Below are positions 1 through 8,164 of a DNA stretch of 64,000 nucleotides, in pieces. The notes under the pieces are model-generated. The model was not told where the DNA came from and ran no database searches. It saw nothing but the letters and a program-made list of their open reading frames with translations. Positions within the stretch are counted from its first letter, which is position 1. Each line of letters starts with the position of its first letter. This DNA is from Caldibacillus thermoamylovorans (GTDB lineage Bacteria; Bacillota; Bacilli; Bacillales; Caldibacillaceae). Both the position numbers and the translations under genes were made by a program. The DNA lies in NCBI RefSeq assembly GCF_000751775.1, contig NZ_CCRF01000061.1, positions 62,001 through 126,000 of the forward strand, in the 5' to 3' direction.

Positions 1-642
1 ATTTTTCACTAAATGCTTAATAACTTGACTGTAATTACGGACATTTGCCATTGGGGAGTACATTCCATCTTTAAGTATTGCAATTGGCTTAATATGTAAA
101 AGAGAACCTATTAAAGCTCTTCCTTTTCCGATTCGCCCACCTTTAATTAGATTTTCTAACGTATCCACAACGACAAATAACCTCGTATGATGACGAACTT
201 CTTCTATTCGATGCAAAATTTCTTTAATCGATTTTCCTAAATTAGCCAATTTACTAGCTTCAATTACTTGAAAGGCAAGTCCTCTGGAAATATACAATGA
301 ATCAACAACTGTTACTTTCCCGTCAAATTGGTGTGCCGCCGACTGAGCCGTTTGAACTGTTCCACTTAACGGACCAGCACAATGAATTGAAAGTACTTCA
401 CTCCCATCCGCAGTCAGGCGTTCATATAATTCCGTAAAAGTACCGAATGAAGGTTGAGATGTTTTTGGCAACTCTTCTGATTTTCTCATTTCCCTCATAA
501 ATTCTGACGGCGTTATATCTACTCGATCCAAGTAAGTTTTTCCGTTTAAATCAATTTTTAACGGTATAATATGAATTCCATACTGCTGGGCTTCTTCAAA
601 TGATAAATCTGCTGTAGAATCTGTAACGATTTTAGTAGACAT
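1..642 (-). CDS. DegV family fatty-acid-binding protein (3' part missing)
   Basis: The N-terminal about 214 residues are present and the C-terminus runs off the left edge. The start MSTKIVTDSTADL carries the TDSTADL signature of DegV proteins, and the segments TSQPSFGTF and HCAGPLSGT line the lipid pocket of the family. DegV/FakB-type proteins bind a fatty acid; in some Firmicutes they present it to the FakA kinase for phospholipid synthesis, but many paralogues have no assigned partner. No fakA is visible here. The ATG at 642 is followed by the conserved family N-terminus. Family assignment is firm; the specific role is not known. Confidence 0.85.
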   Translation of the reverse strand, partial: MSTKIVTDSTADLSFEEAQQYGIHIIPLKIDLNGKTYLDRVDITPSEFMREMRKSEELPKTSQPSFGTFTELYERLTADGSEVLSIHCAGPLSGTVQTAQSAAHQFDGKVTVVDSLYISRGLAFQVIEASKLANLGKSIKEILHRIEEVRHHTRLFVVVDTLENLIKGGRIGKGRALIGSLLHIKPIAILKDGMYSPMANVRNYSQVIKHLVKN

Positions 643-669
643 TAAAATCCACATCCTTCTGACAATAAT

Positions 670-1341
670 TTAACTAAATAACGGTCGAATACATTCCTCT
701 CCATTATTTTTAGGAGAGTTTACAAGACTTGAGACAACATATAATTTTTGGTTTTCCATCGGATAGGGCTTAAGAAGTTCCTTTGCTTTTGCATAAGGAT
801 ATTCCTTTGTATTTAGCCAAGTTTCCCATGCCTCTTCATTATCCAACATAACCGGCATTCGTTCATGAATATTTCGTACCTTTTCATTGGCGCTTGTTGT
901 CAGAATAACACAAGTGAATAATTCCGTATCGCCTTCCTGATTACGATCCCAAAGAGCGGCAAAGGCAAACGGTTTTCCATCATCTTTCATGATCCGGTAC
1001 GGGGTTTTCTTGCCATTTTCCACTTTCCACTCATAAAAACTATCGGCAAAAATAACACAGCGATGTTTTTCTACTAAATGTTTGAAACTTGATTTATCAG
1101 TTAACGATTCAGAACGGGCATTAATCAATGGTTTCCACTGCTTCGGTTGTTTCACCCAATATGGAACCAATCCCCATTTCATATAACCCGCCCTTCTTTC
1201 ACCGTTATGAGCAATAGCAGTCAAAACTAGTTGGGAAGGGGCAATATTGAAACTCGGCGAAAAGTGGTCCGGTATGAACTGTAACTGAAAATAGTCAACT
1301 ACATCTTGCAGATCAACAGTTAAGGTAAATCTGCCACACAT
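670..1341 (-). CDS. SRAP-domain protein (YedK/HMCES type), abasic-site DNA-protein crosslinker
   Basis: A 223-residue protein of the SRAP family, which forms a thiazolidine crosslink between its N-terminal cysteine and abasic sites in single-stranded DNA and so protects them from cleavage. The start is set at the ATG giving MCGRF, because Cys2 must become the N-terminus after Met removal; a GAGGTG ribosome site lies 8 nt upstream, and the longer in-frame start would bury the cysteine. The other family active-site segments are visible: NARSE (Asn), FYEW (Glu) and HERMP (His). It lies 21 bp downstream of dfrA and is probably the last gene of a thyA-dfrA-SRAP transcript. In vivo function in Bacillus is inferred from the family. 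Confidence 0.93.
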   Translation of the reverse strand: MCGRFTLTVDLQDVVDYFQLQFIPDHFSPSFNIAPSQLVLTAIAHNGERRAGYMKWGLVPYWVKQPKQWKPLINARSESLTDKSSFKHLVEKHRCVIFADSFYEWKVENGKKTPYRIMKDDGKPFAFAALWDRNQEGDTELFTCVILTTSANEKVRNIHERMPVMLDNEEAWETWLNTKEYPYAKAKELLKPYPMENQKLYVVSSLVNSPKNNGEECIRPLFS

Positions 1342-1362
1342 ATTTCGCACCTCTTCCATGGG

Positions 1363-1848
1363 TTAACGTTTTTTATAAAGCAAATATTCATAATCATAGG
1401 GATTTTTTTCGTCTCTTCTCCCTTTTTCCTTAGAAACCAATTGAAAGTGAGACCAATCCAGTTCCGGAAAATAAACATCCCCGGAAAACTCTTGATTGAT
1501 TTTTGTCACATATAATTTTTCAACAAAAGGAAGGAAAATGCGAAACATATCAGCACCACCGATGATAAACACTTCGCCATCTTTATTCCGACAATAATCA
1601 AGCAAATCTTCCAGTGTGTGAAAAACGGTACAACCTTCAAAAGATATATTCTTATTTCTTGTCAATATAATATTTTCACGACCGGGGAGCGGATGACCGA
1701 TGGATTGGAAAGTTTTTCGCCCCATGACGATGGGATGACCCATTGTTATTTTTTTAAATCTTTTCAAATCATCCGGTAAATGCCACGGAATTTCGTTGTT
1801 GTTTCCGATTAACCCGTTTTGATCCATTGCAACGATAAATGATATCAT
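1363..1848 (-). CDS. dfrA: Dihydrofolate reductase
   Basis: A 161-residue protein of normal bacterial DHFR length. It reduces dihydrofolate to tetrahydrofolate with NADPH, regenerating the folate that thymidylate synthase oxidises. The N-terminal segment [16 protein letters not shown] holds the substrate-binding Trp and acidic residue, and GRKTFQSIG and FIIGGADMF are NADPH-binding motifs. Its ATG overlaps the TGA stop of thyA by 4 bp, indicating translational coupling. Identification is secure. Confidence 0.97.
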   Translation of the reverse strand: MISFIVAMDQNGLIGNNNEIPWHLPDDLKRFKKITMGHPIVMGRKTFQSIGHPLPGRENIILTRNKNISFEGCTVFHTLEDLLDYCRNKDGEVFIIGGADMFRIFLPFVEKLYVTKINQEFSGDVYFPELDWSHFQLVSKEKGRRDEKNPYDYEYLLYKKR

Positions 1849-2639
1849 ACACTTACGACTCCTTTGATCGGCGGGTGTGGATGATAGTTTTCCAGTGAAA
1901 AGTCTTCATATTTAAAATCAAATATATTTTTGACATTCGGATTTAATTTCATCGTCGGCAGTTTCCGGGGCTCTCTCGTTAATTGCAATTTTACTTGTTC
2001 GATATGATTTAAATAAATATGGACATCACCAAATGTATGAATAAATTCCCCGGGCTCTAGGTCACATACCTGGGCGATCATCATCGTGAGCAATGAATAT
2101 GAAGCAATATTAAACGGAACACCTAAAAACAAGTCACCGGATCGTTGATATAGTTGACAGAACAGTTTGCCATCGACAACGTAAAATTGAAACAAAGTAT
2201 GACATGGGGGCAGTGCCATCTTATCCAAGTCACCGACATTCCATGCACTAATGATGAGGCGTCTGGAATTCGGATTCGTCTTTATTTGTTCAATGACTTC
2301 CTTTAATTGATCATGGGTTCTGCCGTCTGCCCCTGTCCATGACCGCCATTGGTGACCGTAAATCGGACCGAGATTGCCATCTTCATCTGCCCATTCATTC
2401 CAAATACGAACCCCGTTTTCTTGTAAATATTTTACATTCGTATTACCTTGAATAAACCATAATAATTCATGAATGACCGATTTTAAATGGACTTTTTTTG
2501 TCGTAAGTAACGGAAAACCTTCTTGAAGATTAAACCGCATTTGATAGCCAAATGTACTAATGGTTCCGGTACCTGTACGGTCTTCCTTTTTTACACCATT
2601 TTCAAGCACATGTCTACATAAATCCAGATATTTTTTCAT
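1845..2639 (-). CDS. thyA: Thymidylate synthase (ThyA type)
   Basis: Converts dUMP to dTMP using methylenetetrahydrofolate. The catalytic Cys sits in [11 protein letters not shown], and [13 protein letters not shown] is the phosphate and nucleotide-binding region. From the second of two adjacent ATGs the protein has 264 residues, the usual length for the short ThyA form; that ATG is 6 nt from AAAGGTGG, whereas the first is only 3 nt away. It heads the thyA-dfrA-SRAP cluster and follows the lethal-factor-like gene by 16 bp. It corresponds in position to B. subtilis thyB. Confidence 0.97.
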   Translation of the reverse strand: MKKYLDLCRHVLENGVKKEDRTGTGTISTFGYQMRFNLQEGFPLLTTKKVHLKSVIHELLWFIQGNTNVKYLQENGVRIWNEWADEDGNLGPIYGHQWRSWTGADGRTHDQLKEVIEQIKTNPNSRRLIISAWNVGDLDKMALPPCHTLFQFYVVDGKLFCQLYQRSGDLFLGVPFNIASYSLLTMMIAQVCDLEPGEFIHTFGDVHIYLNHIEQVKLQLTREPRKLPTMKLNPNVKNIFDFKYEDFSLENYHPHPPIKGVVSV

Positions 2640-2655
2640 CATAAACCACCTTTAT

Positions 2656-3357
2656 TTATTGCAATTTCTTGATAAACGTATATGTTTTTGGGGCGTGCTC
2701 TTTTAAATAATGATTTGTATCACTATTCGCATAAAAGTAAGCAAAGACCTCAGCGAAATATTCTTCCGGATATAACAAATAATAATTATTATTCCCGAAT
2801 AATTGTTTAGCTTCAAGTTTCCAAATCGATTGAAAATAGATTTGATCGCGAATCCCCTTAAAAACGATTCGGTCAATGGAATGAGCCAACTCATGCAATT
2901 CCAAATTTACTGAACCATGTCCTTCTCCTTTATCACTGGCACCGATTTTCACAAATACGATCCTGCCTCCACCTGCACCGGGGACATTATCCCAAGTTAC
3001 CGTTGTATCTGCATAGCCTCTGGGTGTTATTCCTGTCAACGAACGGGTACTTGGAAAATCCGTCAAATGGCCGTTAAATAAACGAATTTTAATATGTTGA
3101 TCATATATTTTTTCCAAGAGCAATATGGGCAGTGAATCAATTCGGTTAACCATCTGTGCTGCTGCTTCTTCATCAAATGAATTATTCGGTAATAATATTA
3201 TGGACGGAGTAATCTCTGAAGCTCGTAAATTCAAATGTTGGTTGAAATGTGTATTTTCAATATCTTTTAAAAATAAAAAATCAAACGTTGTAGTTGAGCC
3301 TTGAATAAAAATCACGATCAGCACCGTAATCATAAGGGATAATTTCTGTCGTTTCAT
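2656..3357 (-). CDS. Secreted or anchored zinc metallopeptidase, anthrax lethal-factor-like (ATLF) domain
   Basis: A 233-residue protein with a hydrophobic N-terminal segment (residues 7-20), so probably exported or membrane-anchored. The zinc motif is H155-E-L-A-H159; a second acidic site, EEYFAEVFAYF with E203, aligns with the third zinc ligand of lethal factor (EAEFFAEAF in LF), and Tyr196 lies just upstream like the LF active-site Tyr. The ATG at 3357 follows AAGGGTGG; an upstream TTG would add seven residues in front of the signal. Related families include LF itself and Pro-Pro endopeptidases; the substrate is unknown. It sits 5' of thyA in the same direction, where B. subtilis has no such gene next to thyB. 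No Cys residues are present, which fits an extracellular protein. Confidence 0.8.
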   Translation of the reverse strand: MKRQKLSLMITVLIVIFIQGSTTTFDFLFLKDIENTHFNQHLNLRASEITPSIILLPNNSFDEEAAAQMVNRIDSLPILLLEKIYDQHIKIRLFNGHLTDFPSTRSLTGITPRGYADTTVTWDNVPGAGGGRIVFVKIGASDKGEGHGSVNLELHELAHSIDRIVFKGIRDQIYFQSIWKLEAKQLFGNNNYYLLYPEEYFAEVFAYFYANSDTNHYLKEHAPKTYTFIKKLQ

Positions 3358-3543
3358 GCTGCATTCCACCCTTAACAAGTAGGCTATTTACATAAACTTT
3401 GTTGCCATAGATACCGACTCATATGTTTCCTATGAAGTTAACACGCAATGGGCAGCAGATTTCCTCTCTATTTGTAAAAGCATATATCCGTTTCCGAGAA
3501 TATTGATAAAAAACTCTCTTAATCTATCATATTATAACTTGGT

Positions 3544-3663
3544 AAATATGGCTATAGCTTTCTATCCATCTTTGAAAAAAGCACATACCAATAAAGTATG
3601 TGCAAATATGGCGATAGCGCTATCCATCCTTGAGAAAAGTACAATACCTTTAACATATGTGGA
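3544..3663. repeat. Imperfect 60-bp tandem duplication containing the brxA terminator
   Basis: Two consecutive units start with AAATATGGC (3544 and 3604) and share TATCCATC-TTGA-AAAAG-ACA-TACC in the same spacing. Unit 1 contains a perfect 8-bp hairpin; in unit 2 the hairpin arms have decayed. The region between the protease gene and brxA (3358-3745) otherwise holds only the inverted repeat at 3684-3728 and no supported gene. Confidence 0.75.
3575..3603 (-). terminator. Rho-independent terminator downstream of brxA
   Basis: On the minus strand GCACATAC, a 7-nt loop, GTATGTGC, then six T residues. It lies about 145 bp beyond the brxA stop. Confidence 0.8.
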
Positions 3664-3683
3664 ATTTCGCATCATTTGACTTA

Positions 3684-3728
3684 AGAAGGAGGTACTCAGG
3701 CGCTGTGAAACCGGCAGAGTACCTTCTC
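3684..3728. other. Long-armed inverted repeat just downstream of brxA
   Basis: AGAAGGAGGTACTC pairs with GAGTACCTTCTC around a 19-nt loop, with a small bulge. No T-run follows on either strand, so it may be an mRNA 3'-end stabiliser or weak terminator rather than a standard terminator. Confidence 0.5.
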
Positions 3729-3745
3729 GAATGGGCAAACTTTCA

Positions 3746-4180
3746 TTAACAGTGATCAGCAAAGGCAGTTAGTAATTTGTCAACAACTTCTTCAACAGCA
3801 TGACCTTCAATCTCATGACGGGGGATAAAATGGACGACAGTTTTTCCCTTCAAAAGTGCCATTGAAGGTGAAGATGGTTCAATACCGATAAAATATTCCC
3901 GCATTTTTGCTGTAGCTTCTTTATCTTGCCCGGCAAATACCGTAACGAGATGATCAGGTTTTTTTTCAGTATGTTGAATTGCATAAGTAACTGCCGGACG
4001 GGCTAGTCCGCCTGCACAGCCGCATACTGAATTAACGACAACAAGCGTCGTTCCGCTGACACCTTCCATAAACGTCTCTACTTCTTCAGCGGTTTTTAAT
4101 TCTTTAAAGCCGACTCCTACTAATTCTTCACGCATCGGCTTAACAAGTTCACGCATATATTCTTCATATGCCATTGACAT
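3746..4180 (-). CDS. brxA: Bacilliredoxin BrxA (YphP)
   Basis: A 144-residue thioredoxin-fold protein of the BrxA/BrxB (DUF1094) family. The C53-G-C55 motif in VNSVCGCAGG is the characteristic CGC active site that removes bacillithiol from S-bacillithiolated proteins. AGGAGG lies 7 nt before the ATG. It is consistent with the bacillithiol gene bshA further along in this window. The assignment to BrxA rather than BrxB rests on synteny next to cvfC, as in B. subtilis yphP. Confidence 0.93.
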   Translation of the reverse strand: MSMAYEEYMRELVKPMREELVGVGFKELKTAEEVETFMEGVSGTTLVVVNSVCGCAGGLARPAVTYAIQHTEKKPDHLVTVFAGQDKEATAKMREYFIGIEPSSPSMALLKGKTVVHFIPRHEIEGHAVEEVVDKLLTAFADHC

Positions 4181-4259
4181 AATTTATCCTCCTCGTACAA
4201 TTTGTTTTAGCGTTAAGTGTATAATATTTTACATTTCATTTTATTAAAAAGCAAAAGCT

Positions 4260-5393
4260 CTAACTATTCGGTTGTTTTCTTGCCTCGGTCATTTGTTTCC
4301 AAACCGATCCCCTTGCATTCTCTCCGCCTTCAATTCGTTCAATGGCCATCTTTATTTGTAAGGCCACTTCAAACTCAGGGTCATTCTCGGCTTCTTTTAA
4401 TGCGGGCAAAGCTTTTTCATCTCCTGTTTCATATAAAAACATGGCAGCGCGCCAACGGACAATTTTACTCTTGTCTTTCAAAGCATGGATCATTTCTCCT
4501 TGAGCTTCCGGGAATCCGAGATCACTTAAACAATCACCGGCTGTTCGTCTTACCGTAACTGTCTTATCTCTTAATCCTTGATAAATATAGGGCAGCACTT
4601 TCTTATCCTTTATCATACCAAGGTATACAACAGCAAGTCTTCTAATAGACGGTTTCTCGTCATGCAACGCTTTTTCGAGGACAGGTAAATCAGCAAGTGT
4701 CGGCTCTTCCATTTGTTCTAAAAGTTGATAACGTCTTTTCCAATCAGGATGATCTAAATCTTGTCGTGTCAATTTCCGATATTTTTTCTGAACAACGGAC
4801 CGTTCGGGTTGTTTTGCCGACTCGACAAGTGCGGCCAAACGTTCTGAAGGATAAGATGCAACAACCTCATCTAAAATTGTTTGACCGATTTCATCAAAGT
4901 CGCCATAACGAACCCCGTGATCCACCCATTTTCTAAGAAAAACAATATTATCTTCCGGCAATTGGGCTTTTGTAATTGCCCGGACAAACTCTTCAGGCAA
5001 GGCCACACGTTTTTCTGTTTGCCCGTCAGTCAATTTTATTTGCATTGGAATCCCCTTGAACATCTGCAAAAAAACTTGAACTTCCCCATAATGTTCATCG
5101 GGGCCAATAAAGTTTTCTTTTTCGGTTGCTTCTTCACCGAGCGATATACGAACCAAGGGTAATATTTGTTTCCAATCCGCTTTCGGATGCCTTTCAACTG
5201 CCAAAAAATCTGCCACATGGTAAACTCCTTTAACACCTTCAATTTCCAAAATGGCCCGAATTTCCTTTGGTGCTTCATTTCGCATCTCTTCACGGTAATT
5301 ATTTCGTGCTCCTTTTGGCAATTCTTCATTAAGAATTATTTTCATCGTATGTGGACTGGGTGTTGGTTCAATTGCTTTTATTTTCATACACAT
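4260..5393 (-). CDS. Conserved virulence factor C-like protein: Nfu N-terminal domain plus HEAT repeats
   Basis: About 377 residues, the length of B. subtilis YpgR and S. aureus CvfC. The N-terminus (KAIEPTPSPHTMKIILN, about residues 1-90) is the Nfu/NifU-like scaffold N-terminal domain. A virulence-factor domain follows, and the C-terminal 160 residues are HEAT-type helical repeats (LADLPVLEKALHDEKPSIRR, VLPYIYQGLRDKTVTVRRTA). No CxxC of a full Nfu scaffold is present, so an Fe-S role is only an inference. Two ATGs lie 6 bp apart at 5393 and 5387; the AGGAGAGGTG site could serve either. It sits 79 bp upstream of brxA and may be co-transcribed. Confidence 0.85.
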   Translation of the reverse strand: MCMKIKAIEPTPSPHTMKIILNEELPKGARNNYREEMRNEAPKEIRAILEIEGVKGVYHVADFLAVERHPKADWKQILPLVRISLGEEATEKENFIGPDEHYGEVQVFLQMFKGIPMQIKLTDGQTEKRVALPEEFVRAITKAQLPEDNIVFLRKWVDHGVRYGDFDEIGQTILDEVVASYPSERLAALVESAKQPERSVVQKKYRKLTRQDLDHPDWKRRYQLLEQMEEPTLADLPVLEKALHDEKPSIRRLAVVYLGMIKDKKVLPYIYQGLRDKTVTVRRTAGDCLSDLGFPEAQGEMIHALKDKSKIVRWRAAMFLYETGDEKALPALKEAENDPEFEVALQIKMAIERIEGGENARGSVWKQMTEARKQPNS

Positions 5394-5545
5394 TCACCTC
5401 TCCTTCTGCCATCTTTTTATTATCTTAATACGGAAAGTTGTCGTAACGCAAAATATTCGACTTTTCTATAAAAAGCACTAGACATGAATCAATTGAAAAC
5501 TTTCGACCAGTTCCCTACAAGTTATGTCAAGACGCCGGTCGTTTT

Positions 5546-7435
5546 CTATCCTTCCGCACGTTCAGCTAAATAGGCCCATCGTTCGATTAAATATTCAAGT
5601 TCATTGTTCCACTTCTCTTCTTCTATCATCAGCTCTTGCAACAAAGAAAAATCACTGCCGGAACTTTCCATCTCCTTTTTAATTTGTGCCAACTTTTTTT
5701 CTGCTGCAGCAATTTTTCCATCAATTTCTTCCCATTCTTTTTTCTCTGCAAACGTCAATTTCTTTTTTATCGGTTGATTTTCTTGCGGATTTTGCTTTTT
5801 GGGTGAGACCGGTTTTTTAACATTTTTTTCCTGCTGACCGGCAATCATTTGTAAGTATTCGGTGTAACTGCCAATGTATTTATCAATTACTCCATTACCT
5901 TGAAAAATTAACAGCTCATCACAAACTTTATCGAGAAAATACCGGTCATGAGAGACAGTAATGACCACACCTGAAAAATCTTCCAAAAATTGTTCCAGAA
6001 CCGTTAACGTTTCCGTGTCAAGATCATTTGTCGGCTCATCCAACAGAAGTACATTTGGTTCTTCCATTAACAACTTTAATAAATACAATCGTCTCCGTTC
6101 ACCACCGGACAACTTGCGAATGACCGTCCCGTGGGTATGCATCGGAAATAAAAACCGTTCCAACATTTGTGCGGCGGATATTGTTTGACCTTCTTTCGTA
6201 TGAATAACATCGCCCGTTTCACGAATATATTCAATCATCCGGCGATTGACATCCATATCAACTGATTCTTGAGTATAATAGGCAAGTTTAACCGTCTGAC
6301 CGATTGTTATTGTTCCTTGATCCAGCGGCTCTTTTCCGGCAATTATATTTAATAAAGTTGATTTTCCGCTTCCGTTTTGTCCGACAATGCCGATACGGTC
6401 TCCCGGTTTTACCAACATATCAAATCCTGCTAATATCGTTTTCTGGCCGAATGTTTTATATGCTTCTTTTATTTCAATAACATCTTTGCCCAGTCTTGTA
6501 CCGCTAAAAGCAATATCGATATTTTGCATATCTCCCTTTTTACGTATATCTTCTTCCAGTTTTTCAAATCGCTGAATCCGTGCTTTTTGTTTTGTCGATC
6601 GGGCTTGTGCACCACGCCTGATCCAAGTAAGTTCCTTCCGATATAAATTCTCCGCCTTTTCTCGTTGGCGCACAGATTCCACCTGGCGAACTGCTTTTGC
6701 CTCAAGATAATTTGCATAATTGCCCTTATATACATATAAAGAGCCTTGATAAAGTTCAAAAATACGATTAGAAACGGCATCAAGAAAATACCGATCATGG
6801 GTAACAAACAGGATCGAAGCCGGATGCTTTGCTAATTCATCTTGAAGCCATTCGATCATCTCGTAATCAAGATGGTTTGTCGGTTCATCCAGTAAAAGAA
6901 GATCGGCTTGGTCCATCAAAACCTCAGCTAAAGCAACTCGCTTTTTTTGTCCCCCGGATAGATTCCTAATTTTTTCATTAAAATCGGTCAGTCCAAGCTT
7001 TGTAAGCATCGTTTTTGCCCGAGAGCTGACATCCCATCCGCCAAGCTCATCCATTTTCTTTTGCAAGTCGAATAATCGGTTCAATAGTTTTTCATTATCA
7101 GGATCATTATTCAACTGTGTTATTACCGTTTCGTATGCCCGAATGGTTTGATTGATTTTTGTATCACGAGCTAAAATTTGTTCCAAAACGGTCAGTTCAT
7201 TATTTAAAATCGGATCCTGAAGCAAGATAGAAATGGAATAATCATTCGGTTTTGTAAATTCACCTTGATCCAAATCATCTATGCCGGCGATTATTTTAAG
7301 GAGGGTTGATTTACCTGTTCCGTTCACACCGATTAAACCAATTCGTTCCTTTTCACCAATGGAAAACGAAATATCTTTAAAGATTTGCTTTTCACCGATT
7401 GTTTTTCCTAATTGATTTGCAGTCAAAATACGCAT
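5546..7435 (-). CDS. yfmR: ABC-F family ATPase, Uup/YfmR type
   Basis: A 629-residue soluble protein with two ATP-binding cassettes and no membrane segment. Cassette 1 has GVNGTGKST, LSGGQKKR and LLLLDEPTNHLD; cassette 2 has GQNGSGKST, LSGGERRR and LLLDEPTNDLD. Between them lies the basic, helical linker (about 240-310) that contacts the ribosome in ABC-F proteins. The C-terminal about 90 residues are a Lys/Glu-rich coiled coil, the mark of the Uup/YfmR subgroup, which resolves ribosomes stalled on difficult sequences. Length equals B. subtilis YfmR, but its neighbours differ from the yfmR locus there, so the symbol is by domain architecture. Confidence 0.9.
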   Translation of the reverse strand: MRILTANQLGKTIGEKQIFKDISFSIGEKERIGLIGVNGTGKSTLLKIIAGIDDLDQGEFTKPNDYSISILLQDPILNNELTVLEQILARDTKINQTIRAYETVITQLNNDPDNEKLLNRLFDLQKKMDELGGWDVSSRAKTMLTKLGLTDFNEKIRNLSGGQKKRVALAEVLMDQADLLLLDEPTNHLDYEMIEWLQDELAKHPASILFVTHDRYFLDAVSNRIFELYQGSLYVYKGNYANYLEAKAVRQVESVRQREKAENLYRKELTWIRRGAQARSTKQKARIQRFEKLEEDIRKKGDMQNIDIAFSGTRLGKDVIEIKEAYKTFGQKTILAGFDMLVKPGDRIGIVGQNGSGKSTLLNIIAGKEPLDQGTITIGQTVKLAYYTQESVDMDVNRRMIEYIRETGDVIHTKEGQTISAAQMLERFLFPMHTHGTVIRKLSGGERRRLYLLKLLMEEPNVLLLDEPTNDLDTETLTVLEQFLEDFSGVVITVSHDRYFLDKVCDELLIFQGNGVIDKYIGSYTEYLQMIAGQQEKNVKKPVSPKKQNPQENQPIKKKLTFAEKKEWEEIDGKIAAAEKKLAQIKKEMESSGSDFSLLQELMIEEEKWNNELEYLIERWAYLAERAEG

Positions 7436-7512
7436 GTTTCACCATTCCACTCATAAAAATTACTGTAACCATCCTTTGAATACAAGTTCGCCATATGATT
7501 TTGTTTCATTGC

Positions 7513-8028
7513 CTAGTGCTGTAACATCTGATAGATCGATTTTCCGGCCATGATTGTTTGTTCGATTATCGATCCTACCTCATCAAGCGTCTTTTCGGTA
7601 ATCAGATGGATCTTATTAAATTTGTAAACTTGAACGGTTCTTTGGTCTAAATAGATTTGTTTGTATGCTTCAAAATAAAAATCTAAAGCAGGCTGTTGTT
7701 TAAAAAACTTTAAAATTCGCTTTTCTAATATTTCATTTAATGAATTCGATAAGGAATATTGAATCGATAAATTTGCCCCCGGTTCCTCTGCTACTGCAGC
7801 CCATTCCGAAGCTAATTGTTTGAAGTCTGCTTTCAACTCTACGGTCATTGTTAATAGTTGTTTCCGGTCTCGTTTATGGATAAACGACATGTTAAAATTC
7901 CGTGACAAATCAGCTAAATTAACGAGATCATTTCTTTCAATGACCTTGATTTGGCCTGAAAGATCATAATCATAGACAAGCCCTTCAAGAATAACTTTGA
8001 TATTTTCATATGCGGTCGGATCAAACAT
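7513..8028 (-). CDS. Uncharacterised 171-residue protein
   Basis: I do not recognise this protein. It starts MFDPTAYENIKVILEG, has no signal peptide or membrane segment, no Cys residue, and is rich in aliphatic and aromatic residues with predicted mixed alpha/beta character. The C-terminal 40 residues (ITEKTLDEVGSIIEQTIMAG) look helical. It is 77 bp upstream of the ABC-F gene on the same strand and could share its transcript. Open frame, codon use like its neighbours and position make it a real gene; function is unknown. Confidence 0.75.
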   Translation of the reverse strand: MFDPTAYENIKVILEGLVYDYDLSGQIKVIERNDLVNLADLSRNFNMSFIHKRDRKQLLTMTVELKADFKQLASEWAAVAEEPGANLSIQYSLSNSLNEILEKRILKFFKQQPALDFYFEAYKQIYLDQRTVQVYKFNKIHLITEKTLDEVGSIIEQTIMAGKSIYQMLQH

Positions 8029-8164
8029 GCTATCATCCTTTTTTCAAAAAATTATTTCACCGATTAAGGAGGACTTTGAGGCGAAAAAAGTTCTGTTCAC
8101 CGAAGACCATGGATTTTTATTATCTCTTGCAAACAAAAACAAAGAAATTTTCCCTTCCAATATA

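Noticed and set aside
2703..2894. Frame inside the lethal-factor-like gene
   Set aside because: It overlaps the real gene in another frame on the same strand and shows no signal of its own.
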